Assembly (NCBI RefSeq): GCF_027531905.1
Contig: NZ_JAPZSU010000021.1
Span: forward strand, 1 to 64,000
Reading direction: 5' to 3'
Origin: Flavobacterium sp.
GTDB taxonomy: Bacteria; Bacteroidota; Bacteroidia; Flavobacteriales; Flavobacteriaceae
Length of the DNA: 64,000 bases
A model generated the notes under the pieces. That model was not told the origin of the DNA. It made no database searches and worked only from the letters and a program-made list of their open reading frames with translations. Position 1 is the stretch's first letter; each line of letters starts with the position of its first letter. The position numbers and the translations under genes are program-made. This document shows positions 1 to 9,992 of the stretch, piece after piece.

Positions 1-84
1 TGAAGCCAAATATTCCAAACAGTCTAAGTCTGTTTTGAATGTGTCAAAAAAATCAATAATACTTTCTCCTTTGAATGATTCCAT
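1..84 (-). mobile_element. IS1595-family-like transposase, N-terminal part only
   Basis: A reading frame starts at an ATG on the minus strand (84..82) and runs off the window edge. Its 28 visible codons begin MESFKGESIIDFF and continue to DCLEYLA. That layout, an acidic/aromatic N-terminus followed by 'DCLEYL', resembles the start of ISXO2/IS1595 transposases, just before their zinc ribbon. The rest, including the DDE/N domain, lies outside the window. The truncated AAA ATPase next to it fits an insertion event. The end of the element should lie between about 85 and 130, but I cannot define its terminal repeat from one end. The family call is from memory of the motif and is moderate. Confidence 0.5.
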
Positions 85-128
85 AACCTTTTTTGTTTTC
101 CGAAATATAAGAAAATATCTTTACAGCT

Positions 129-373
129 CTATACATTTTTAGCAATGGCTTTGGCAGTCATCGTTTTTCCACAACCTGTTTTGCCATAAAGTAACATTTT
201 ATTGGCTACAGGTAAATCATATTGTTCGAGTACTTTTCGAAATTGATACTCCTTTAAAAATTGATGGATTTGTTGTGAAACTGCTTCATTAAAGACAACA
301 TCTTCAAGGAGGACATTACTTCGGTCCGTAAAATATAATAAACTCAAAAGGATTGAATTAGAGGTTGTAGGTG
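129..373 (-). pseudogene. Truncated AAA-family ATPase fragment
   Basis: The minus-strand frame ends at 129 with a Walker A motif (YGKTGCGKT) followed by TAKAIAKNV and then a stop. The family continues for about 150-200 more residues (Walker B, sensor, arginine finger), so this is only an N-terminal stub, probably cut by the transposable element that begins downstream. The open frame extends back to 440, but that part overlaps the nrdA terminator and is not plausible protein. No convincing ATG lies in frame after the terminator, so the true start is unclear. A TACTTTTG element at about 373-380 on the minus strand could be its promoter. ATPase activity is not expected because Walker B is missing. 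Confidence 0.6.
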
Positions 374-382
374 CAAAAGTAT

Positions 383-416
383 AAAAAAAACAGCTATCGA
401 TTTGGATAGCTGTTTT
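383..416 (-). terminator. Rho-independent terminator after nrdA
   Basis: On the minus strand AAAACAGCTATC pairs with GATAGCTGTTTT around a six-base loop, followed by a T-run. It lies 25 bases downstream of the nrdA stop. Confidence 0.85.
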
Positions 417-440
417 CATTTTTCTCAATGGATTTATCAA

Positions 441-2864
441 TTAAGACCCACACATTTCACACTCATCTGGTCCTGCATTTTTGGCCAATTCAATCATGGC
501 TCTGTATTCTTCAGGAGTCATTTCTACCGTTTCAACTTCAACCGCTTCAAGGGGTCTTGCTTTAGGTTTACTTTCTGGTATTGCCTCTTCTTTTTTATCA
601 TTATTCAAAGTGAACTTAATCGCATCTACTGCTGCTTTGGTTCTCAAATAATACATTCCGGTTTTCAATCCTGATTGCCAAGCATAGAAATGCATAGAAG
701 TTAATTTTGAATAATTAGCATCTTGCATAAACAAGTTCAGAGATTGCGATTGATCAATAAAATACCCTCTTTGACGAGACATGTCAATAATATCTTTCAT
801 AGACATTTCCCAAACTGTTTTGTACAGATCTTTTAAATCTTGAGGAATGGCGTCAATATTTTGTACAGAACCATTATTTCTCATGATTTCTTGTTTCAAC
901 GTTTCATTCCATAAACCACGTTCTACCAAGTCATGCAATAAATGTTTGTTTACTACAATAAACTCACCAGAAAGTACACGTCTTGTATAAATATTAGAAG
1001 TGTATGGTTCAAATGCTTCGTTGTTTCCTAAAATTTGAGAAGTAGAAGCTGTTGGCATTGGCGCTACCAGCAAAGAGTTACGCACGCCATTAGCCATTAC
1101 TTCTTTTCGTAAAGCAGACCAGTCCCATCTTCCTGATAACTCTTCGTCTTTTAATCCCCAAAGATTGTGTTGGAATTCTCCTTGAGAAATTGGAGAACCC
1201 TTGAAAGTAGAGTAAGCACCTTCTTCTTTAGCCATTTCCATAGAGGCAGTAACCGCTGCAAAATAAAGGGTTTCAAAAATTTCTTGATTCAATTTCTTTG
1301 CTTCGTCGCTTGTAAAAGGCATTCTAAGTAAGATAAAAGCATCGGCTAATCCTTGCACTCCCAATCCTACCGGACGGTGACGAATATTAGAATTTTCGGC
1401 TTCTTTTACTGGGTAGTAATTTCTATCAATTACTTTATTTAAATTACGAGTTACTCTCTTAGTTACTTTGAACAATAATTCATGGTCAAACTTTCCGTTT
1501 TCAATGAACATTGGTAAAGAAATAGAAGCTAGGTTACATACTGCAATTTCATCTTTTGACGTGTACTCCATAATTTCGGTACACAAGTTTGAAGAGCGAA
1601 TCGTTCCTAAATTCTTTTGATTCGATTTACGATTAGCCGCGTCTTTATATAACATATAAGGGGTTCCTGTCTCAATTTGAGATTCTAGAATTTTCTCCCA
1701 CAATTCTCTAGCTTTGATCGTCTTTCTTCCTTTACCTTTGCTTTCATAATCAGTATAAAGGGCTTCAAATTCTTCGCCATATACATCATACAATCCTGGA
1801 CATTCGTTAGGACACATTAAGGTCCAATGTGCATCTTCTTGCACACGTTTCATGAATAAATCCGAAGTCCACATCGCATAGAATAAGTCTCTTGCACGCA
1901 TTTCTTCTTTTCCAGTATTTTTTTTCAAATCCAAAAATTCAAAAATATCGGCATGCCAAGTTTCTACATAAACCGCAAAACTTCCTTTACGTTTTCCTCC
2001 TCCTTGATCTACATAGCGTGCGGTATCGTTGAATACACGTAACATAGGAACAATCCCGTTTGAGGTACCATTAGTACCGCGAATATAAGAACCTGTAGCT
2101 CTCACATTATGAATAGAAAGTCCAATTCCTCCAGCAGATTGTGAAATTTTAGCCGTTTGTTTCAACGTATCGTAAATTCCATCAATACTATCGTCTTGCA
2201 TCGCCAAAAGGAAACAAGAAGACATTTGAGGTTTTGGTGTTCCTGCATTAAATAAAGTTGGCGTTGCGTGCGTAAAGAATTTTTTAGACATTAAGTCGTA
2301 GGTTTCAATAACCGATTCTAAATCGTCTAAATGAATACCCACAGAAACACGCATCAACATGTGTTGCGGACGTTCGACTATCTTTCCATTGATTTTCAAT
2401 AAATAAGAACGCTCTAATGTTTTAAAACCAAAATAATCATAATTAAAATCACGGTTATAAATGATATGAGAATTCAAGAATTCAGCATTTTCCATGATTA
2501 CTTTATGTACTTCATCAGAAAGTAAAGGCGCTTTTTGACCATTTCTAGGATTTACATAATGATACATTTCGTTCATGGTTTCTGAGAACGACTTGTTGGT
2601 ATTTTTATGCAAATTAGAAATAGCAATACGAGCGGCCAATTGTGCATAATCTGGATGCGCAATGGTCATTGAAGCAGCAGTTTCGGCCGCTAAATTATCC
2701 AATTCAGAAGTAGAAACGCCGTCATACAAGCCTTCGATTACACGCATGGCTACTTTTACAGCATCTACTAAATCATTCAAACCATAGCATAGTTTTTTAA
2801 TTCTATCTGTGATTTTGTCGAACATTACTGGCTCTTTGTGGCCATCTCTTTTTACTACGTACAT
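441..2864 (-). CDS. nrdA: Ribonucleoside-diphosphate reductase, large (alpha) subunit, class Ia
   Basis: This is the catalytic subunit that reduces ribonucleotides to deoxyribonucleotides in the cytoplasm. The 807 residues start with an ATP-cone regulatory domain (about 1-90, [11 protein letters not shown]). The active site is visible as N426-L-C428-T-E430 (thiyl-radical cysteine with its Asn/Glu partners). The redox cysteines are C217 (MSSCFLL) and the one in AVCNLAS. The mobile C-terminal cysteine pair is C802-x-x-C805. The length is normal for the family. The gene lies downstream of nrdB in the same direction with a 213-base gap, and it ends in a clear terminator. NrdA and NrdB together form the class Ia enzyme. 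Confidence 0.97.
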   Translation of the reverse strand: MYVVKRDGHKEPVMFDKITDRIKKLCYGLNDLVDAVKVAMRVIEGLYDGVSTSELDNLAAETAASMTIAHPDYAQLAARIAISNLHKNTNKSFSETMNEMYHYVNPRNGQKAPLLSDEVHKVIMENAEFLNSHIIYNRDFNYDYFGFKTLERSYLLKINGKIVERPQHMLMRVSVGIHLDDLESVIETYDLMSKKFFTHATPTLFNAGTPKPQMSSCFLLAMQDDSIDGIYDTLKQTAKISQSAGGIGLSIHNVRATGSYIRGTNGTSNGIVPMLRVFNDTARYVDQGGGKRKGSFAVYVETWHADIFEFLDLKKNTGKEEMRARDLFYAMWTSDLFMKRVQEDAHWTLMCPNECPGLYDVYGEEFEALYTDYESKGKGRKTIKARELWEKILESQIETGTPYMLYKDAANRKSNQKNLGTIRSSNLCTEIMEYTSKDEIAVCNLASISLPMFIENGKFDHELLFKVTKRVTRNLNKVIDRNYYPVKEAENSNIRHRPVGLGVQGLADAFILLRMPFTSDEAKKLNQEIFETLYFAAVTASMEMAKEEGAYSTFKGSPISQGEFQHNLWGLKDEELSGRWDWSALRKEVMANGVRNSLLVAPMPTASTSQILGNNEAFEPYTSNIYTRRVLSGEFIVVNKHLLHDLVERGLWNETLKQEIMRNNGSVQNIDAIPQDLKDLYKTVWEMSMKDIIDMSRQRGYFIDQSQSLNLFMQDANYSKLTSMHFYAWQSGLKTGMYYLRTKAAVDAIKFTLNNDKKEEAIPESKPKARPLEAVEVETVEMTPEEYRAMIELAKNAGPDECEMCGS

Positions 2865-3077
2865 AATTTTTGGTTTTAAAAAACAGCAAATCCCTTTGCT
2901 ATTTTAGGGTATTTGTAATCATTGAATTGGGAAACTAATCCCTAAAATGTTTTGTTTAATTTGAAGCAAATAATACCTTATCACCATAAAAATTCACGCC
3001 CAATATAATGGGCAAAATTTAATAGGCAATAAAAAGAACTAATTACTTCTAATTACTAAACGATACTACTTAACTTT

Positions 3078-4055
3078 TTAAAAATCAGCGTCGAATGAAA
3101 TCTTCTGCGCGTCACTGTCTGTGTTCATTACGCCCGCTTTCTGATATTCTGCTACTTTTTTCTCAAAGAAATTGGTTTTTCCTTGTAACGAAATCATATC
3201 CATGAAATCAAAAGGATTTGTGGTATTGTATTCTCTTTCGCAACCTAACTCAACCAACAAACGGTCGGTTACGAATTCTAAATATTGTGTCATTAATCCT
3301 GCATTCATTCCAATCAAACTAACCGGAAGTGATTCAGTGATAAACTCTCTTTCAATATTTAAAGCGTCAACTAAAATTTCTCTTATACGCTCTTTTGGAA
3401 CTTTATTAATCAGATGATGATTATGCAAGTGTACTGCAAAATCACAATGAACACCTTCATCACGAGAAATCAACTCATTAGAAAATGTCAATCCTGGCAT
3501 TAAGCCGCGTTTTTTTAACCAAAAAATAGAACAAAAACTTCCTGAAAAGAAAATTCCTTCAACAGCGGCAAAAGCAATCAATCGCTCTGCAAATGAATCA
3601 GATTCAATCCATTTTAACGCCCAATCAGCTTTTTTCTTGATGGCAGGAAATACTTCAATAGCGGTAAATAATTCGTTTTTCTCTGCTTCATCTTTTACAT
3701 AAGTATCAATCAACAAAGAATAAGTTTCGCTATGAATGTTTTCCATCATAATTTGAAAACCATAGAAAAATTTAGCTTCTGCATATTGCACTTCGTTTAC
3801 AAAGTTTTCGGCTAAATTTTCATTTACAATGCCATCAGAAGCGGCAAAAAAAGCTAAAATATGTTTGATGAAATACTTTTCATCTCCACTTAGCTTATTA
3901 TTCCAGTCGTTTAAGTCTTGAGATAAGTCAATTTCTTCAGCCGTCCAAAAACTGGCTTCCATTTTCTTATACCATTCCCAAATATCATGATGCTTGATTG
4001 GAAAAATCACGAAACGATTTTTATTTTCTTGTAAAATTGGTTCTAATTGTGACAT
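3078..4055 (-). CDS. nrdB: Ribonucleoside-diphosphate reductase, small (beta) subunit, class Ia
   Basis: The 325-residue ferritin-like subunit holds the di-iron centre and the tyrosyl radical used by NrdA. The motif E105-N-I-H108-S-E-T-Y112 matches the E115/H118/Y122 pattern of the E. coli protein, so the radical tyrosine is present. A second iron-ligand helix shows AVEGIFF and a third shows DEGVHCDF. The C-terminus ends in DADF, the tail that docks on the large subunit. The gene is upstream of nrdA on the same strand, and the pair is likely co-transcribed. The 266-base region before the start is AT-rich, with no regulatory box I can name. Confidence 0.96.
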   Translation of the reverse strand: MSQLEPILQENKNRFVIFPIKHHDIWEWYKKMEASFWTAEEIDLSQDLNDWNNKLSGDEKYFIKHILAFFAASDGIVNENLAENFVNEVQYAEAKFFYGFQIMMENIHSETYSLLIDTYVKDEAEKNELFTAIEVFPAIKKKADWALKWIESDSFAERLIAFAAVEGIFFSGSFCSIFWLKKRGLMPGLTFSNELISRDEGVHCDFAVHLHNHHLINKVPKERIREILVDALNIEREFITESLPVSLIGMNAGLMTQYLEFVTDRLLVELGCEREYNTTNPFDFMDMISLQGKTNFFEKKVAEYQKAGVMNTDSDAQKISFDADF

Positions 4056-4321
4056 TTTTATTGTTTCTTTTTTTTTGATTTTTTAAGAGAAATTTAATCC
4101 ATCTGGGGATTACAAAGATTGTGAAATATTGCGTGTATTAAAAGTCAAACTTATTCACAATCGACTCTAGTTTTTAACAAAGGGCTATTTTCGAAATACT
4201 GAAATTTAATTTTACAAATATTTGATTTTTAGTACGTTATGCTTTACAAAAAACAAACAAAGCACGTTAGAATATAGGATTTTAAAACTCCTATGCAAGC
4301 AAAAAAAGATATTTTTTGGAT

Positions 4322-4888
4322 TTATTTTTTTAGATCATTTGCTACTTTTTCGAGCTCCATATACCAGTCTTCTCCAAACCTTCTAATGAGTGCTTCCTTA
4401 ACAAATTTGTACACTGGAACTTCTAATTCTTTTCCAAGTGAGCAAGCATCGTCGCAAATATCCCATTTGTCGTAATTAACCGCAGCAAAATCACTAAAAT
4501 CTTTTACTCTTATAGGATACAAATGACAAGATACTGGTTTTTTCCAGTCGATTATGCCTTGGTTGTAAGCTTGTTCGATACCGCAAAGCGCTGTTGCACC
4601 ATCAAAAATAACATACGCACAATCTTTATTGTCGATTAATGGCGTTTCTAAATCCCCATCTGTTCCTTTTAGCCAAGTCCCTTGCGATTCTATAGCCTCT
4701 ATACCTTGTTTGCGCAAAAAAGGTTTTACTTTAGGATAAATCGTTTCTAGAATTTTAGTTTCTTCAACGCTCAAAGGCGCTCCTGCATCGCCATCAACAC
4801 AACAAGCACCTTTGCATGCAGATAAATTACAAACAAATTCTTTTTCGAGTATATCTTCTGATACGATGGTTTTTCCTAATTGAAACAT
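4322..4888 (-). CDS. DUF3109 family cysteine-rich protein
   Basis: The 188-residue protein has a cysteine cluster near its N-terminus (C20, C25, C29, C30 in VCNLSACKGACC), further Cys residues in ALCGIEQAY and SCHLYP, and CDDAC near residue 145. This pattern is that of DUF3109, related to the YkgJ-type Zn/Fe-chelating families. The function is unknown; a metal-cluster role is an inference from the cysteines. No signal peptide or membrane segment is seen, so it is probably cytoplasmic. It stands alone, separated from nrdB by 266 bases and divergent from marC. Confidence 0.85.
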   Translation of the reverse strand: MFQLGKTIVSEDILEKEFVCNLSACKGACCVDGDAGAPLSVEETKILETIYPKVKPFLRKQGIEAIESQGTWLKGTDGDLETPLIDNKDCAYVIFDGATALCGIEQAYNQGIIDWKKPVSCHLYPIRVKDFSDFAAVNYDKWDICDDACSLGKELEVPVYKFVKEALIRRFGEDWYMELEKVANDLKK

Positions 4889-5125
4889 GAGGGTGCGCTT
4901 ATTTTTATTTTTGAGGCAAAGTTAATGAAACTCACGGAGTCTACTGTTTTTTAATCCTTCTTTAACTATTAAACTACTTTAATCCGCAAAAACAGCTTTG
5001 ATAAAACGATTATCAATAACTACCAAATCGTAAGTAAAACAAAGAGAGGAGCATGTTTTTTTGACGAAAATTATTAAAAAAACACTATTTATTGTATCAA
5101 ACTACTAAAAATCTATGCAATGTTT

Positions 5126-5133
5126 TACCTTTG
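5126..5133 (+). promoter_or_regulatory. Promoter -7 element for the MarC gene
   Basis: TACCTTTG matches the flavobacterial -7 consensus TAnnTTTG. It lies 15 bases before the ATG at 5148 and overlaps the alternative upstream ATG at 5115, which rules out that earlier start. No well-spaced TTG -33 element was found. Confidence 0.6.
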
Positions 5134-5147
5134 TCCCCAAAAAAAGT

Positions 5148-5726
5148 ATGTTAGAATTCAATTTAAGAGAAATCGCTACTGTAGGAATGGTACTATTTGC
5201 CGTGATTGATATTGTCGGTTCTATTCCAATCATCATTAATCTTAGAGCCAAACACGGACATATTGAATCCGAAAAAGCCTCCTTTGTTGCTGGCTTAATC
5301 ATGATTGTGTTTCTTTTTATAGGAGAAGAATTTTTAAGTTTGATTGGAATTGATGTTCATTCTTTTGCTGTTGCAGGTTCGTTTGTGCTTTTCTTTTTGG
5401 CACTCGAAATGATTCTCGGCATTCACTTGTACCGAGACGAAGAAGCAAATTCTGCCTCCATAGTACCTATTGCTTTCCCTTTAATTGCAGGGGCAGGAAC
5501 CATGACCACATTGTTATCCCTTCGCTCTCAATTTCATACCATCAACATTATTATCGGCATCATTCTAAATATTGTATTGGTTTATTTTGTTTTGAAATCT
5601 TCTGGTAAAATCGAAAAAATGTTAGGCAAAAATGGGCTTGGAGTCGTTCGTAAAACTTTTGGCGTTGTCCTTTTGGCTATAGCTGTTAAATTATTTGCAG
5701 CTAATGTTAAAGGTTTGTTTGCCTAA
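5148..5726 (+). CDS. MarC family integral membrane protein
   Basis: The 192-residue protein has about six hydrophobic segments, with the family's early 'DIVGSIPIIINL' stretch and the later 'IPIAFPLIAGAGTMTTLLS' type loop (PIAFPLIAGAG). MarC proteins are inner-membrane proteins of unknown transport function; the old link to antibiotic resistance has not held up. I chose the ATG at 5148 rather than 5115 because a TAnnTTTG promoter element covers the first. The gene is followed after about 95 bases by a small membrane protein and a flavoprotein in the same direction. Confidence 0.88.
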   Translation: MLEFNLREIATVGMVLFAVIDIVGSIPIIINLRAKHGHIESEKASFVAGLIMIVFLFIGEEFLSLIGIDVHSFAVAGSFVLFFLALEMILGIHLYRDEEANSASIVPIAFPLIAGAGTMTTLLSLRSQFHTINIIIGIILNIVLVYFVLKSSGKIEKMLGKNGLGVVRKTFGVVLLAIAVKLFAANVKGLFA

Positions 5727-5821
5727 TATAAAATTTTATAAATTTACTCCCTCGAATACTTTTAATCACCCCATGTTGACCACGAAATATTGGAGGGTTA
5801 AATCATAATTTAATAAATCCC

Positions 5822-6025
5822 ATGAAGATCTTTACTACTGTTTTAATTTTTTTAGCTGTTGCTTTAATCGTTTTTAATATTACCTTATTGGACTTTTCAG
5901 AGCCTTTCAAAGGTAATAGCGGAGTAGCACTTATTGGTGTTGGAGCCTCTTTTTGTGCTATTTTAATTCTTCTGATTTTTAGAATTTCTAAAAAAATTGA
6001 AGAAAAAATGAACGACAGCATCTAA
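5822..6025 (+). CDS. Small two-helix membrane protein
   Basis: The 67 residues contain two hydrophobic helices (about 3-24 and 35-53) joined by a short loop with DFSEPFKG, and end in a charged tail (ISKKIEEKMNDSI). The stop codon is directly followed by the ATG of the next gene (taaatg), so the two are almost certainly translationally coupled. I do not recognise a named family. The context suggests a membrane partner for the downstream flavoprotein, but that is only inference. Confidence 0.75.
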   Translation: MKIFTTVLIFLAVALIVFNITLLDFSEPFKGNSGVALIGVGASFCAILILLIFRISKKIEEKMNDSI

Positions 6026-6631
6026 ATGTTTGATGTTTTAATTATCGGCGGAGGCGTTTCGGGCGTGTCCTGTGCTTTAGTTTTAGGTTCTGCCAAGAGC
6101 AAATCTTTTGTTTCAAACAAAAAAATTGGAATTATTACCCATCAAAAAACCTCTTCGCTACAAGAAGCCTTATTCAATAATGCCTACGGAATTCCTGCTG
6201 GAACATTAGGTAGTGATTTGTTAAAACACAGCCTCTCACAATTAGGCACTTCCTATCCTCACATCATTCAAATTCCCGAAGAAAAAGTATTTAAAATTGA
6301 AGGTGACTACCCTATTTTTAAAGTTATTACAAACAAGAACACCTATACTACCCGAAACCTTGTTGTAGGTATTGGATCAGCTAACACATTTGCCATCGAA
6401 GGCTTGATGCAGTTTGTAGAACCTCATAAAAAAGCCTTACCAGAGAAGCAACGTATACAATTACGAAATATAGATCACAAAGTCTCAGAGGGTGTTTATG
6501 TTGTTGGAACACTTGCTGGCTGGAGAAGTCAACTAGCCATTGCGGCCGGAAGTGGTGCAGCTGTTGCAACAGACATTCTTACTTTATGGAATAATGGCGT
6601 GCAAACGCATGCTCATGATAGCATTCGTTAA
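6026..6631 (+). CDS. Short FAD-dependent oxidoreductase (thioredoxin-reductase-like, lacks NAD domain)
   Basis: The protein begins with a Rossmann FAD-binding motif (IIGGGVSG, residues 6-13) and ends with the second FAD-contact segment typical of the TrxB family (VVGTLAGWRSQLAIAAGSGA). At 201 residues it is about 110 shorter than thioredoxin reductase. The NAD(P)-binding insert and the redox CxxC are both missing. It may bind FAD and use a different electron donor; its substrate is unknown. The ATG abuts the stop of the upstream small membrane protein. Confidence 0.8.
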   Translation: MFDVLIIGGGVSGVSCALVLGSAKSKSFVSNKKIGIITHQKTSSLQEALFNNAYGIPAGTLGSDLLKHSLSQLGTSYPHIIQIPEEKVFKIEGDYPIFKVITNKNTYTTRNLVVGIGSANTFAIEGLMQFVEPHKKALPEKQRIQLRNIDHKVSEGVYVVGTLAGWRSQLAIAAGSGAAVATDILTLWNNGVQTHAHDSIR

Positions 6632-6633
6632 TT

Positions 6634-8205
6634 TCATTTTTTAGTCAAGACTTTTTTGACCATTTCATCTTGTTTCAAGACAATTTGATAAAAATAATCT
6701 TCGCCGTATAATTGTCTGGCAAATTCCGCTTTGATGTATTGATTTACCGCTATTTTACTTTTTTCTAATGGAAGTAACAAACCATTTCTTTTAAGGTAAT
6801 CTTGAAAGAGGTCAAAATACTTCTCAGCATTGTATTGCATTTGAAATTCTTGGAAAGTTAATCCCTTAAACGCTTTTCGATCTTGGTCCAAGACTTCAAA
6901 AACAAAATGTCCAACCACTCCAGATTGTTCTAATATTGCTGCATTTTCTTCTTCCTTTTCGGTACTTATTGGCACAAAAACATCAGGAACGATTCCGCCA
7001 CCGCCATAGACTAATTTGCCTTTTTTGGTTTTAAATTTCAACGTATCAGCAACTTTAATGCTGTCTTTGTGAAACAATTCGCCATTCAAATAACGGTGTT
7101 CCGATTCTTTAAAATAATCGGCATTGCCTTTAGCATAAGGCTTTTGTATAGAACGCCCTGAAGGAGTATAATATCTAGCCACGGTCAAACGTACGGCTGA
7201 ACCGTCTTTAAAATCCATTTCGCGTTGTACTAATCCTTTACCAAAAGAACGACGTCCTACTATGGTTCCTCTATCGTTGTCTTGTATTGCTCCAGCCAGA
7301 ATTTCGCTTGCGGAAGCACTATTTTCGTTGATTAAAACAAACAATCTGCCCGATTCGAAATTCCCTTTTTCGGTAGCGAAGGTTTTTTCTATCGTTCCGC
7401 TTTTACTTTTCGTAAAAACAATCAAGTCGTTATCTTTCAAAAAATGATCGGCTATCTCTATGGCTTCTTCCATATACCCTCCGCCATTATCACGCAAATC
7501 CAAGACTAGCGTTTGTGCGCCTTGCTTTTTCAATTTTGTCAATCCTGAATTAAATTCGGCAAAAGTAGTTTCGGCAAAACGGTTAATTTTGATGTAACCT
7601 ACCGTAGGATTCAACATCAAAGCCACGTCGACACTTTTTAGCGGAATTATAGCTCTTTTTATTTTGATTTTGAGCTTTTGGTGTGTGGTTTTTCTGTAAA
7701 CCGTCACTTCAATATCAGAGCCAACTGTTCCTTTTAGCTTTGCAAAAAGACTATCACTAGGTAAATGGCGTCCGAATAATTTGGTTTTTCCTGCGTATAA
7801 TAATCGGTCACCGGCTTGTATTCCTGCTTTTGCCGAAGGGCCATTCGCAACAGGTTTTATAACCGCAACGGTATCTTTGTACATGTAAAAATTGATTCCG
7901 ATCCCTACAAAATCGCCTTTCATACTCTCGGCAACCTGTGTTTGTACGCTTGGCGGAATATAAACAGAATGAGGATCTAACTTGGCCAAAATATTATCTA
8001 CGGTCATATTCACAATAGAATCCGTATTGACATCGTCTACATACTCATTATTGATGAAATCAATCAAAGAATTCAACTTTGATTTAGAAGAATTTGAAGC
8101 TACTAAACCCGGATTTCTCGAAACATTTAGGTATCCGCCAATAGCCACGCCAAGTGCTAAAGTAGCACTCAACAGTATGGGCAAATATTTGTTTTCGAAT
8201 TTCAT
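6634..8205 (-). CDS. S41 family C-terminal processing peptidase
   Basis: This periplasmic serine protease of the CtpA/Prc family cleaves proteins near their C-termini. The 523 residues begin with one membrane/signal segment (about 8-26) and continue with a PDZ domain (about 90-170, containing GDFVGIGINFY). The catalytic Ser/Lys pair is visible by alignment to Prc: S298 in SASASEILAG and K323 in RSFGKGLVQ. The C-terminal region contains GGGIVPDV. The gene is convergent with the flavoprotein (3-base gap) and starts directly next to the stop of the dCMP deaminase gene, so it is probably the last gene of an operon with that enzyme and HupE. Confidence 0.93.
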   Translation of the reverse strand: MKFENKYLPILLSATLALGVAIGGYLNVSRNPGLVASNSSKSKLNSLIDFINNEYVDDVNTDSIVNMTVDNILAKLDPHSVYIPPSVQTQVAESMKGDFVGIGINFYMYKDTVAVIKPVANGPSAKAGIQAGDRLLYAGKTKLFGRHLPSDSLFAKLKGTVGSDIEVTVYRKTTHQKLKIKIKRAIIPLKSVDVALMLNPTVGYIKINRFAETTFAEFNSGLTKLKKQGAQTLVLDLRDNGGGYMEEAIEIADHFLKDNDLIVFTKSKSGTIEKTFATEKGNFESGRLFVLINENSASASEILAGAIQDNDRGTIVGRRSFGKGLVQREMDFKDGSAVRLTVARYYTPSGRSIQKPYAKGNADYFKESEHRYLNGELFHKDSIKVADTLKFKTKKGKLVYGGGGIVPDVFVPISTEKEEENAAILEQSGVVGHFVFEVLDQDRKAFKGLTFQEFQMQYNAEKYFDLFQDYLKRNGLLLPLEKSKIAVNQYIKAEFARQLYGEDYFYQIVLKQDEMVKKVLTKK

Positions 8206-8637
8206 TTAGTCTTCTAAAACAGGAATATGAATGACTTCTACGCCTGCTTTGATTAAAAATTGTATTCCAGAATCATCACGATATCCGTTTTGGTACACGA
8301 CCCTTTTAATTCCTGATTGATGAATCAACTTACTGCATTCTTTGCAGGGAGAAAGTGTGATGTACAAGCTAGCTCCTTCACAAGATTGTGTGGATCGAGC
8401 GACTTTGAGAATGGCGTTCGCTTCTGCATGTAATACATCCCAACGCGTTAATCCTTCGTCGTCTTCGCAACAATTATCAAATCCTGAAGGCGTTCCATTG
8501 TAACCATCGGAGATAATCATTCGGTCTTTTACAATGATGGCTCCTACTTGTTTGCGTTTGCAATACGACAACAAGCTCCATTCTTTGGCAATTCGCAAGT
8601 AGGCTTTGTCGTATTTATTTAATTTAATTTCGTTCAT
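8206..8637 (-). CDS. Deoxycytidylate (dCMP) deaminase family protein
   Basis: The zinc-binding cytidine-deaminase fold is visible: HAEANAI (zinc ligand His and catalytic Glu) followed by SPCKECSKLI (two zinc-ligand cysteines). An extra Cys-rich insert (DNCCEDDEG) fits the ComEB/dCMP deaminase group, which converts dCMP to dUMP for thymidylate synthesis. I chose the ATG at 8637 (MNEIKLNK, 143 aa) because the earlier start at 8652 would overlap the upstream hupE-like gene. It sits between hupE and ctpA on one strand with almost no gaps. Confidence 0.9.
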   Translation of the reverse strand: MNEIKLNKYDKAYLRIAKEWSLLSYCKRKQVGAIIVKDRMIISDGYNGTPSGFDNCCEDDEGLTRWDVLHAEANAILKVARSTQSCEGASLYITLSPCKECSKLIHQSGIKRVVYQNGYRDDSGIQFLIKAGVEVIHIPVLED

Positions 8638-8639
8638 TT

Positions 8640-9233
8640 TTATCGTAACCAAAATTCACTTTCAACAATCATTGGAAGCACTACACCGATGACAAAAGAA
8701 GACATAACCAAAGTCCAATCTCTTTTTGAAAATCTAAAAACTGTTTGTACAATATAAGACAGTACCAAAACTACAAAAACTACTGCAATCTGCGCCGCTT
8801 CAATTCCTAAAGCGAATTCGCAAAGGGGTAATAATTTAGAGTTGGCTGTTCCGCCTAATATGGTTTTGAAATAGTTAGAAAATCCTAAACCGTGAATGAT
8901 CCCAAAGAACAAAGTGATAAAAAACACCAGATTAATACTCTCTTTTTTACTGGACTTTCCAGCAGTAAACAAATTAAACAAAGCCGTTATCAAAATCGTA
9001 ATGGGAATCAGCAATTCGACCACGTTTACTTTTATAGCTATAATACCATAAACCGAAAGAAACAAGGCCATCGTATGACCAACTGTAAACAAAGTAACCA
9101 ATAACAAGATGCGTTTCCAATCGTTAAACGAATACGGAACTGCTAAGGCGATTAAAAATAAAACATGATCATAAGCATGAATATCTAAAACGTGGCGTAA
9201 ACCGATTTGAAAATAAATCCAAAATTCTGACAT
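8640..9233 (-). CDS. HupE/UreJ family membrane protein
   Basis: The 197-residue protein has six or seven hydrophobic helices and the family signature near its start (GLRHVLDIHAYDHVLFL), with a later LFTVGHTMAL and GIIHGLGFSNYF. The histidines in these helices fit a metal- or hydrogenase-accessory permease. HupE/UreJ relatives are linked to nickel, but the Bacteroidota branch is uncharacterised and no urease or hydrogenase genes are nearby. It is the first gene of the hupE - deaminase - ctpA run. Confidence 0.85.
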   Translation of the reverse strand: MSEFWIYFQIGLRHVLDIHAYDHVLFLIALAVPYSFNDWKRILLLVTLFTVGHTMALFLSVYGIIAIKVNVVELLIPITILITALFNLFTAGKSSKKESINLVFFITLFFGIIHGLGFSNYFKTILGGTANSKLLPLCEFALGIEAAQIAVVFVVLVLSYIVQTVFRFSKRDWTLVMSSFVIGVVLPMIVESEFWLR

Positions 9234-9416
9234 AAGAAAATAACTATTTTTTTGATTAAGGGTTTGTAAACTTACGATAATTTTTGAAAAGGAAGAGCGT
9301 GAAAATTGTAATACATCGATAAAAAAACAAATAAAAAAATGGATTATTTCTAGAACACTTTCCTACTTTTTTGAATAAATTCGTATCTTTATTTCAAACA
9401 CAAAAAAACAACTATT

Positions 9417-9848
9417 ATGTCAATTTCAGATTTATTTGATAACGAATTCAAACAACGAAACAAAGGTCATTTTTCAGCTATTGTTCGTGTCGCTTTAGCA
9501 GATGGAAATACTACACCAGAAGAGCAAGCTTTTTTGGATAAACTGGCTTCTCGTTTGGAAATATCTACCGAGGAATACCACGAAATTTTGAAAAACCCCT
9601 TAAACTACGATATTAATCCGCCTTATTTGTATACGGAGCGTTTAGAAAGATTGTATGACTTGGGTCGTATGGTTCACGTAGATCATCATTTGGGTGATGC
9701 ACAAGAACATTTATTGGTACGTTTCGGTTTGGCGCTAGGCTTTACCCCAGGAAATGTGGGTTACATTGTCAACAAAGCTTTAAATTTACTTGATAAGAAA
9801 GTAGACTTAGACACCTTTGTTTTTGAAATGAAGAATATGAATAAGTAG
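9417..9848 (+). CDS. TerB family tellurite-resistance-like protein
   Basis: The 143-residue helical protein shows the TerB pattern: an N-terminal helix with VRVALADGNTTPEEQAFLDKLA and a C-terminal helix pair. TerB-like domains bind metals through acidic residues and occur in stress proteins. Here it is a lone copy without other ter genes, so a tellurite function cannot be claimed. It is cytoplasmic, with no signal peptide. A hairpin terminator follows at 9924. Confidence 0.85.
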   Translation: MSISDLFDNEFKQRNKGHFSAIVRVALADGNTTPEEQAFLDKLASRLEISTEEYHEILKNPLNYDINPPYLYTERLERLYDLGRMVHVDHHLGDAQEHLLVRFGLALGFTPGNVGYIVNKALNLLDKKVDLDTFVFEMKNMNK

Positions 9849-9923
9849 TCTTTAGTGATTAGTGACTTGTATGTCCTTAATAATTATTTCTTAGTGACAT
9901 AGCAAAAAATTATTTTAAAACAG

Positions 9924-9957
9924 AAAACCGGTGACTCTTACAGCTACCGGTTTTTTT
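9924..9957 (+). terminator. Terminator after the TerB gene
   Basis: AAACCGGT pairs with ACCGGTTT around a 13-base loop, followed by a T-run (TTTTTTT). Confidence 0.8.
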
Positions 9958-9992
9958 ATGATTACAACAAAGAAGCGAATTGTTTTTCTTTT

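Noticed and set aside
402..674. Plus-strand frame opposite nrdA
   Set aside because: It is a shadow of the nrdA 3' end and terminator.
5115..5147. Earlier ATG for the MarC gene
   Set aside because: A TAnnTTTG promoter element overlaps it.
8892..9104. Plus-strand frame opposite the HupE-like gene
   Set aside because: It is a low-complexity shadow without signal or start context.
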